This document shows, piece after piece, positions 58,852 to 64,000 of a DNA stretch of 64,000 nucleotides. The stretch's first letter is position 1. Each line of letters begins with the position of its first letter. Made by a program: the position numbers and the translations under genes. The DNA is from Candidatus Aminicenantota bacterium (lineage in GTDB: Bacteria; Acidobacteriota; Aminicenantia; Aminicenantales; Saccharicenantaceae). The notes under the pieces were generated by a model. The model saw nothing but the letters and a program-made list of their open reading frames with translations, had not been told where the DNA came from and searched no databases. Where the stretch lies: contig JAGNLW010000001.1 in the NCBI GenBank assembly GCA_017999365.1, positions 752,239 to 816,238 on the forward strand, read 5' to 3'.

Positions 58852-60321
58852 TCAGTCCTTCAGCCGTCCGTAGAAGAGCCGCGAGCCGCCGCCGCGCTTG
58901 GTGACGCGGTCGGGCGGCACGCCTTCCTCCTCGAGGATATCGACCAGGCGGGGCGTGCAGAAGCCGCCCTGGCAGCGGCCCATGCCGCAGCGCGTGCGGC
59001 GCTTGACGGCGTCCAGGGTCCGGGCCCCGAAGGGGTTGCGCAGGGCGGCGACGACCTCGGCCCGGGTGACGTGCTCGCAGCGGCAGACCATCTCGCCCGC
59101 GTCGGGGTCGGCCGCGACGCGGGCGGCCCGGGCGCCGTCGTCGAGGTCGGCGAAGCGCGCCCCGGCCGGCAGGTCCGGCCGGAAATCCGGCTTCAGCCGC
59201 AGGTCCCGCCGCACGCCCAGCATGGCCACGACCATCTCGGCCAGGGCCGGCGCGGCGGTCAATCCCGGCGATTCGATGCCCACGAGCGAGATCCAGCCGG
59301 GCCGCGTCCCGCTCTCTTCGCAGATGAAGTCCTCGAACCGGCCCCGGCCGGACGGGTCGACGAGCTTGGGCCGGATGCCGGCGTACGCGTGGATGAAGGG
59401 GGCCCGGGCCAGCTCGGGCATGAGCCGGGCCGCCTCGGCCTTGAGCGTGTCCTGGACCGCCCGCGTCGTGGCCGGGTCCCGCTTGTCGTCGACGGCCTCG
59501 GCGCTCGGCCCGAGCAGGATGTGGCCTTCGAGGGTCGGCGTGAGGTGGATGCCCAATCCGGGATGGTCCCTCGGAGGCACGGGATAGAGGGGCCGGCCGA
59601 GGCGCGGCCCGGAGTCCTTGTCGGTGATGAGGTACTCGCCCCGGTAGGGGAAGATCGCGTAGTCGTCGATCCCGGCGAGACGGGCGACCTCGTCGGAGAA
59701 CAGCCCGGCGCAATTGACCACCGCGCGGGCCGCGATCCCGCCCTTCGGCGTCGCCAGGCGGAACAGGCCGTCATGGACGCGAACGGCCTCGACGGGCGCT
59801 TCGATCCGGACCTCGGCCCCGTTCCGGGCGGCGCACTCGGCCAGGGCGACGGTGAACCCGTAGGGCGAGATGATGCCCGTGTGGGGCGACCAGAGGGCCC
59901 AGCGGCCGCGGGCCAGGGGCTCGAGACGGCGGATGGACGCCTCGTCGACGATCTCGAGGCCGGGGACGCCGCTCTTGTCGCCCTGGGCTTTGAGCTCCTC
60001 GAGCCGCGGCCGGTCCTCGTCGGTCAGGGCCACGACGAGCTTGCCGGTCTTGCGGTGGGGGACGCCGAGCGTCCCGGCCAGTTCGTAGACGAGCTTCAGG
60101 CCGGCGACGTTCGTCCGGGCCTTGAGCGAGCGCGGCGGGACGTTGAAGCCGGCGTGGATGACGCCGCTGTTGCCCTTGCTGACGCCCTCGCAGAGGTCGG
60201 ACTCCCGTTCGAGCAGGACGAGCCGCAGGTCGTATCGCGAAAGCTCCCGGAGCACGGCGCAGCCGACGACGCCCCCGCCGATGACGGCGACGTCGTAGAG
60301 AGGGTCCCCGCTGCGGTCCAT
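58852..60321 (-). CDS. Glycerol-3-phosphate dehydrogenase-like FAD oxidoreductase with BFD [2Fe-2S] domain
   Basis: A 489-residue protein. DAO-type FAD fold ('YDVAVIGGGVVGCAVLRELSRYDLRLVLLERESDL', 'KGNSGVIHAGFN') as in GlpA, followed by a C-terminal BFD-like domain with C-x-C ('MVCRCEHVTRAEV') and 'TRCGMGRCQGGFC', a [2Fe-2S] site. It probably oxidises glycerol-3-phosphate to dihydroxyacetone phosphate. Start taken at 60321 (GGAAGG upstream); ATGs at 60339 and 60342 coincide with a TATGAT -10-like box and are less likely. First gene of the trio. Confidence 0.88.
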   Translation of the reverse strand: MDRSGDPLYDVAVIGGGVVGCAVLRELSRYDLRLVLLERESDLCEGVSKGNSGVIHAGFNVPPRSLKARTNVAGLKLVYELAGTLGVPHRKTGKLVVALTDEDRPRLEELKAQGDKSGVPGLEIVDEASIRRLEPLARGRWALWSPHTGIISPYGFTVALAECAARNGAEVRIEAPVEAVRVHDGLFRLATPKGGIAARAVVNCAGLFSDEVARLAGIDDYAIFPYRGEYLITDKDSGPRLGRPLYPVPPRDHPGLGIHLTPTLEGHILLGPSAEAVDDKRDPATTRAVQDTLKAEAARLMPELARAPFIHAYAGIRPKLVDPSGRGRFEDFICEESGTRPGWISLVGIESPGLTAAPALAEMVVAMLGVRRDLRLKPDFRPDLPAGARFADLDDGARAARVAADPDAGEMVCRCEHVTRAEVVAALRNPFGARTLDAVKRRTRCGMGRCQGGFCTPRLVDILEEEGVPPDRVTKRGGGSRLFYGRLKD

Positions 60322-60398
60322 GGCCTTCCGGCCCGCCATCATATCAAATCGAACCGGCGGGGCGAAAGCCCCTCGGCCAAGGCCGGGGAACGGCGGCT

Positions 60399-60953
60399 TC
60401 AGCCGGGATAGGCCGTCTCGAGGCGCTCGAGCAGGCGGTGGTACTCCTCGTGCTTCCCTTCGCCGACGATGGTCTTCTCGACGTCGGCGAAGCAGTGCTC
60501 CAGGGACTCCTGCTGGTCGGTCGTGAGCCGGGCGTCGGCCATCGGGTAGAGGACGTGGTCCTCCTTGAAGATGTGCCCGCTCAGGAGCTCGCCGTAGGCG
60601 CGGGCGGCGGCGGCGAAGGCCGCCCCGGACTCGCCGTTCCCCTCGCGGATGCCGGGGATGGCCCCGGCCATGGCCGCGACGTGCCGGCGGCCTTCGGCGT
60701 GGTCGGCCAGCATGACGCCGATCGGGCCGCGCTCGCGGGGGATGCCGGCCTTCTCCATCTCCGGGAAGAGGTGGCCCTCCTCCTTGGCATGGTGGCACTT
60801 GTCGGCGAAGACGCGGATGAAATCGACGGCGGCGTCGAGGTCGGCCGGGTCGACGGGGGCGCCCGCCTCGAGGCGGTCGGACATTCGGCCCAGGACGCGG
60901 ATCATGACCAGGATGGCCTGGTGTTCGTGGCTGAGCTCGGCGGTCGGTCTCAT
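60399..60953 (-). CDS. Hemerythrin HHE-domain protein
   Basis: A 184-residue four-helix bundle with the di-iron ligand set: His9/His11 in 'LSHEHQ', 'HHAKEEGHLFP' (54-64), 'DHAEGRRH' (84-91) and 'HIFKEDHVLYP' (127-137). It binds O2 or NO, or helps repair Fe-S clusters under stress (compare RIC/YtfE, although the ScdA-N domain is missing). It is encoded immediately downstream of an Rrf2 repressor with a four-base overlap, so it is probably controlled by that Fe-S sensor. Confidence 0.92.
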   Translation of the reverse strand: MRPTAELSHEHQAILVMIRVLGRMSDRLEAGAPVDPADLDAAVDFIRVFADKCHHAKEEGHLFPEMEKAGIPRERGPIGVMLADHAEGRRHVAAMAGAIPGIREGNGESGAAFAAAARAYGELLSGHIFKEDHVLYPMADARLTTDQQESLEHCFADVEKTIVGEGKHEEYHRLLERLETAYPG

Positions 60954-61393
60954 GGTTTTCCTCCTCGTTTTCGGCCCGCGCTCCGGCCGGACCTCTCGGC
61001 GGCGAGGGTCGCGACGGTCACGCCCTCGAGCCCGGCCACGAGTTCGGCCTCGAGACGGTCGAGGGTCTTTCGCAGCGGGCAGGTGCGGACGTCGGGGCAG
61101 ATCCGGGCCTTGAAGATGCAGTCGTGGATCTTGACCGGGCCCTGGAAGACCCGGATGACGTCGGTGAGACGGATGGCCGCGGCCGGGCGGGCCAGGACGA
61201 AGCCGCCGCCCTTGCCCCGCGTGGACAGGACCAGGCCGCCGCGGCCGAGGGCCTGCATGATCTTCCGCAGGTACGGCCGGGGCAGGCCCAGAGGGCCGGC
61301 CAGGCCGGTGACGTCGGCCGTCCGGCCGCCGCGGCCGGCGAGCTCCACCAGGGCCTTGATGGCGTAATCGGCGTCCTTGTTGATCAGCTTCAT
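60950..61393 (-). CDS. Rrf2-family Fe-S transcriptional regulator
   Basis: A 147-residue winged-helix protein: 'MKLINKDADYAIKALVELAG' (family start), recognition helix 'LGLPRPYLRKIMQALGRGGLV', wing 'STRGKGGGFVLARP', and three cysteines (Cys92, Cys99, Cys105 in 'DCIFKARICPDVRTC') as in IscR/NsrR. Likely senses NO, O2 or iron status through an Fe-S cluster and represses its own operon with the hemerythrin gene. A perfect inverted repeat sits inside its promoter. Confidence 0.93.
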   Translation of the reverse strand: MKLINKDADYAIKALVELAGRGGRTADVTGLAGPLGLPRPYLRKIMQALGRGGLVLSTRGKGGGFVLARPAAAIRLTDVIRVFQGPVKIHDCIFKARICPDVRTCPLRKTLDRLEAELVAGLEGVTVATLAAERSGRSAGRKRGGKP

Positions 61394-61408
61394 GGTCTCA
61401 CCGGCTAT

Positions 61409-61438
61409 AATGATACTAACTAAGTATCATTCTGTCAA
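61409..61438 (-). promoter_or_regulatory. Promoter with Rrf2-type operator for the Rrf2-hemerythrin operon
   Basis: Minus strand: TTGACA (61438-61433), 17-bp spacer, TATCAT (61415-61410). Between and over the boxes lies AATGATACT-N5-AGTATCATT (61409-61431), a perfect 9-bp inverted repeat placed to block RNA polymerase. The ATG is 16 bases beyond the -10. Confidence 0.88.
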
Positions 61439-61467
61439 GCCTTCTTTTGAACGACCTCGCTTTTCCC

Positions 61468-61761
61468 AAAATCCCTCTCGAGGCGGTGAGGGGATTGTCC
61501 TCGCAGATCCCCGTTGCTGGAAGAGGGGCGGCAGGGAGCGGAGCTTTCGGAGCGACCATCAGCAACGCCCCGGAGTGGCCCGAAGGGGCGTTGCTGGGAA
61601 ATATCTTCAGAAAGGGATTTTTCCTGATATTTCGCAGGATCGGGACTCCGTGTGCTCCGTCCCGATCCTGCCCGGTCCGCTCACCGGGGTTCGCTCCCCG
61701 TTCCCCGGGGGGCCGGGGAGCCAGAGGACATCCCCGAGCTAAAGCCTGAGAGAGGGATTTT
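61468..61761 (+). repeat. ~290-bp structured dispersed repeat, copy B
   Basis: Core 61472-61758 aligns with 9231-9518 at about 93%. It fills the 392-bp gap between the Rrf2 promoter and the nuoN stop. All major stems of copy A are kept: closing stem AAAATCCCTCTC (61468-61479) with its exact inverse (61750-61761); the stem equivalent to 9320-9331/9345-9356 has C-G in place of T-A plus a wobble restored to C-G; the 13-bp hairpin is unchanged. One pair of the 9358-9366 stem is lost (T-T). A TATAAT on the plus strand at 61405-61410 could drive transcription into it, but there is no good -35. Confidence 0.88.
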
Positions 61762-61785
61762 CTGGAACGAAGCGAGGATCGCTCC

Positions 61786-63225
61786 TCAGCCTCCCAGGAC
61801 GGCCCGGAGGGCGGGCGCCGTCAGGAGCCCGGGCAGGAGGCCGAAGAGGAGCAGGACGGCCGCGGCGAAGGCCAGGACGGCCGTGACCAGGCGGGAGGGG
61901 GCTTCGGTCCCCGCGGCGTCGGGGGCCTCCTCGAGGAACATGGCCCGGCCGATCCGGAAGTAATAGAAGAGGGACAGGACGGAGTTGAGGGCGCCGGCGG
62001 CCGCCAGGAGGACCATCCCCTTCCCGACGGCGGCGGTGAACAGGAAGTACTTGCCCATGAAGCCGGCCGTCGGGGGCAGGCCGGTCAGGGCCAGCAGGAC
62101 GACCAGGGCGGAGGCGGCGGCCAAGGGCGCCCGCCGGACGAGTCCGCGCAGGCCGTCGACCGACTCGTCGAAGCCGCCTCCCCGGGCCGTGAGCAGGATG
62201 AGCGCGAAGGCCGCGGCGTTCATGACGGCATAGACCGCGACGTAGAAGAGGACGGCCATGCGGCCCGTCTCTCCCCAGGCCGCCAGGCCGATGGCCGCGT
62301 AGCCGGCCTGGGCCACGGCCGAATAGGCCAGCATCCTCTTGAGGCTCTTCTGGGTCATGGCGGCGATGTTGCCCCAGAACATGGTGGCCGCGGGCACGAC
62401 CTGGAGGACGACGCCCCAGGCTTGGGCCTGGCCCCCGAAGAGCGACGTCAGGGCCCGGGCCAGCACGGCCACGACCGCGGCCTTGGGGGCCGTCGACAGG
62501 AACACGGCGAGCGGGGTCGCGGCGCCCTCGTAGACGTCCGGCGCCCACATGTGGAAGGGGACGAAGGCGGCCTTGAAGAACAGGCCCGTGAAGACCAGGG
62601 CCATGGCCGCCAGCGCGGCCCGGCCGGCGGACGCGGCCAGGGCCGGTCCCGCCGCGGCGTAGGCCGTCGACCCGGACAGCCCGAAGACCAGGGCCAGGCC
62701 GAGGAGCATGACGGCCGAGCTCAGTGTGCCGAGGAAGAAATACTTGATGCCGGCCTCGGCCGAGCGCCGGTCCTTCTTGAAGATGCCGGCCAGGATGTAG
62801 GAGGTGATGGCGAAAAGCTCGAAGGCGACGTAGGTCGTGACGATGTCGACCGCCGAGACGGCGGCCATCATCCCGACCGTGGCCAGGAGGACGAGGGCGT
62901 AGGCCTCGCCCGGCTCGCCGCCCTCGACGTCGAAGAATCGGAAGGCCAGGACGATCGACAGGGCCGCCGCGGCGAGGATGACGCCCTTGGCGAACAGGGC
63001 GAAGGGATCGGCGACGAAATGGCCGCCGAAGAGCGCCTCGGCCGACGCGGGCGTCAGGGCCAGGACCGCGCCCGAAGCGGCGATCCCCGCCAGGGCCACC
63101 CAACCGGCCGGCCGGCGGCCGCGGCGGCCGGCGAAGAGGTGGACGGCCAGAGCGGCCACGGCCGCCGCGAGCAGGACGAGCTCGGGCCCGACCGGACGCA
63201 GGCCGTAGCCGGGGGGCACGGTCAT
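61786..63225 (-). CDS. nuoN: NADH-quinone oxidoreductase subunit N
   Basis: A 479-residue antiporter-like subunit of complex I with about 14 hydrophobic helices. The Proton_antipo_M core is visible: 'FVAFELFAITSYILAGIFKKDRRSAEAGIKYFFLGTLSSAVMLLG'-region Glu/Lys pair, 'FFKAAFVPFHMWAPDVYEGAATPLAVFLSTAPKAAVVAVLARAL' and 'SLKRMLAYSAVAQAGYAAIGL'. It pumps protons as NADH or ferredoxin electrons pass to quinone. The ATG at 63225 overlaps the nuoM stop (ATGA). It is the last gene of the nuo operon; repeat copy B begins 25 bp further on. Confidence 0.94.
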   Translation of the reverse strand: MTVPPGYGLRPVGPELVLLAAAVAALAVHLFAGRRGRRPAGWVALAGIAASGAVLALTPASAEALFGGHFVADPFALFAKGVILAAAALSIVLAFRFFDVEGGEPGEAYALVLLATVGMMAAVSAVDIVTTYVAFELFAITSYILAGIFKKDRRSAEAGIKYFFLGTLSSAVMLLGLALVFGLSGSTAYAAAGPALAASAGRAALAAMALVFTGLFFKAAFVPFHMWAPDVYEGAATPLAVFLSTAPKAAVVAVLARALTSLFGGQAQAWGVVLQVVPAATMFWGNIAAMTQKSLKRMLAYSAVAQAGYAAIGLAAWGETGRMAVLFYVAVYAVMNAAAFALILLTARGGGFDESVDGLRGLVRRAPLAAASALVVLLALTGLPPTAGFMGKYFLFTAAVGKGMVLLAAAGALNSVLSLFYYFRIGRAMFLEEAPDAAGTEAPSRLVTAVLAFAAAVLLLFGLLPGLLTAPALRAVLGG

Positions 63226-64000
63226 CGCGGCGCCTCGCAGTGAGCGGGCTGGACGATGCGGACGATCTTCTCGACGGGCTTGTCGATGAGGTCGAGGAAC
63301 GGCTTGGGGAAGATGCCGATCCAGAAGACCAGGACGATGAGAGGCAGGAAGGTCGCGAACTCGCGGACCGTCAGGTCCTTGAGCGACTCGTTCTCCGGGT
63401 GGACGACGCGGCCGAACATGACCCGCTGGTAGAGCCAGAGCATGTAGCCGGCGCCGAGGACGATGCCCGTCGCGGCCACGGCGGCCCAAATCCAGCTGAC
63501 GGGGAAGACCCCCATGAGGATGGCGAACTCGCCGACGAAACCGTTCAGCCCGGGCAGGCCGATGGACGACAGGACCATGACCAGGAACACGGCGGCGTAG
63601 AGCGGCATCCGCGCCGACAGTCCTCCGAAATCGGCGATGAGCCGGGTGTGCCGCCGCTCGTAGAGGACGCCGACGACGAGGAACAGGGCCCCCGTCGACA
63701 GGCCGTGGTTGACCATCTGCAGGACCGCGCCCTTGACCGCCAGCGGGGTCAGGGCGGCCAGGCCGAGCATGACGAAGCCCATGTGCGAGACCGACGAGTA
63801 GGCGATGAGCTTCTTCATGTCCTTCTGCATGAGCGAGACCAGGGCGCCGTAGACGATGGCCGCCAGGGCCAGCACGGCCAGGGCCGGGGCGTAGCGGCGG
63901 GCGGCGTCGGGCAGGAGCGGCAGGGAGAAGCGCAGGAAGCCGTAGGCGCCCATCTTGAGGAGGATACCGGCCAGGAGGACGGAGCCGGCCGTCGGGGCCT
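63222..64000 (-). CDS. nuoM: NADH-quinone oxidoreductase subunit M (C-terminal part)
   Basis: The gene runs off the right edge; about 259 residues are visible. The frame is open to base 64000, with 'APTAGSVLLAGILLKMGAYGFLRFSLPLLPDA', 'ALVSLMQKDMKKLIAYSSVSHMGFVMLGL' and 'NHGLSTGALFLVVGVLYERRHTRLIADFGGLSARMP', all diagnostic of NuoM helices 8-14. An in-frame ATG at 63953 is internal, not the start. Followed by nuoN with a four-base overlap. Confidence 0.93.
   Translation of the reverse strand, partial: APTAGSVLLAGILLKMGAYGFLRFSLPLLPDAARRYAPALAVLALAAIVYGALVSLMQKDMKKLIAYSSVSHMGFVMLGLAALTPLAVKGAVLQMVNHGLSTGALFLVVGVLYERRHTRLIADFGGLSARMPLYAAVFLVMVLSSIGLPGLNGFVGEFAILMGVFPVSWIWAAVAATGIVLGAGYMLWLYQRVMFGRVVHPENESLKDLTVREFATFLPLIVLVFWIGIFPKPFLDLIDKPVEKIVRIVQPAHCEAPR

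Noticed and set aside
60339..60342. Adjacent ATG codons as the start of the GlpA-like protein
   Set aside because: They lie within a TATGAT -10-like sequence, and FAD-fold homology begins just after the ATG at 60321. The longer form remains possible.

Overview
The window is a GC-rich, gene-dense bacterial chromosome segment with about 55 protein-coding genes, both strands used, short intergenic gaps and many ATGA/GTGA overlaps. The gene set is typical of a Gram-negative, diderm, mainly anaerobic bacterium of the Acidobacteriota/Aminicenantes type: an acidobacterial-style VWFA protein, a large Oar-like TonB-dependent receptor with an N-terminal carboxypeptidase-regulatory-like domain, two DUF5916/CBM9-like outer-membrane proteins, many lipoproteins and Tat-exported enzymes, and complex I genes. 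The taxonomic placement is an inference from gene content only. No tRNA, rRNA, CRISPR array, transposase or prophage gene was seen.

Layout. 1-8.1 kb: the tail of one VWFA paralogue, a second complete one, the Oar-like receptor and a DUF5916 protein. 8.2-14.1 kb: TPR protein, lipoprotein-type methyltransferase, small porin, PpiC-type foldase, tyrS, small secreted protein. 14.4-18.6 kb: a tightly overlapping four-gene operon (response regulator, HEAT-repeat membrane protein, processive GT2 glycosyltransferase, YaiO-like TPR/beta-barrel) that looks like an exopolysaccharide synthesis and export unit. 18.6-25.1 kb: second DUF5916 protein, TIGR04076 protein with a sigma-54-type promoter, TPR lipoprotein, acyl-CoA ligase. 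25.2-30.0 kb: glycan-related exported proteins (907-residue unknown, GH20-like lipoprotein, DUF1080 lipoprotein). 30.0-37.0 kb, minus strand: alkyltransferase-like protein, DUF4097 protein, trpS, Nudix, Xaa-Pro peptidase, pyrB, Tat-type aminotransferase. 37.2-43.6 kb, minus: single-domain response regulator behind a sigma-54 promoter, NtrC-type activator, histidine kinase, orphan peptide-binding protein, dipeptidase. 43.7-46.7 kb: MacB-like permease, ATPase and GNAT protein. 46.8-53.5 kb: diacylglycerol kinase, SppA, OsmC, TrmJ, DUF2284, ACT-malic enzyme, CBS pair, ROK kinase. 53.7-60.3 kb: a Maf-RlmD fusion, Tat-exported sugar-isomerase-like protein, and a three-gene glycerol-3-phosphate/FAD oxidoreductase cluster. 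60.4-64 kb: hemerythrin plus Rrf2 repressor with a clear operator, then nuoN and the end of nuoM.

The most unusual non-coding content is a pair of ~290-bp intergenic elements (9224-9525 and 61468-61761). They are about 93% identical, built almost wholly of nested inverted repeats, and their differences include a two-sided compensatory change in one stem and a different but still paired outermost stem. They look like a structured RNA or a folded MITE-like element. A second family of 29-nt hairpins (GGGGACAYGTACC, three-base loop, inverse arm) occurs three times. Several genes have a -10 box about seven bases from the start codon, so leaderless transcription looks common here.
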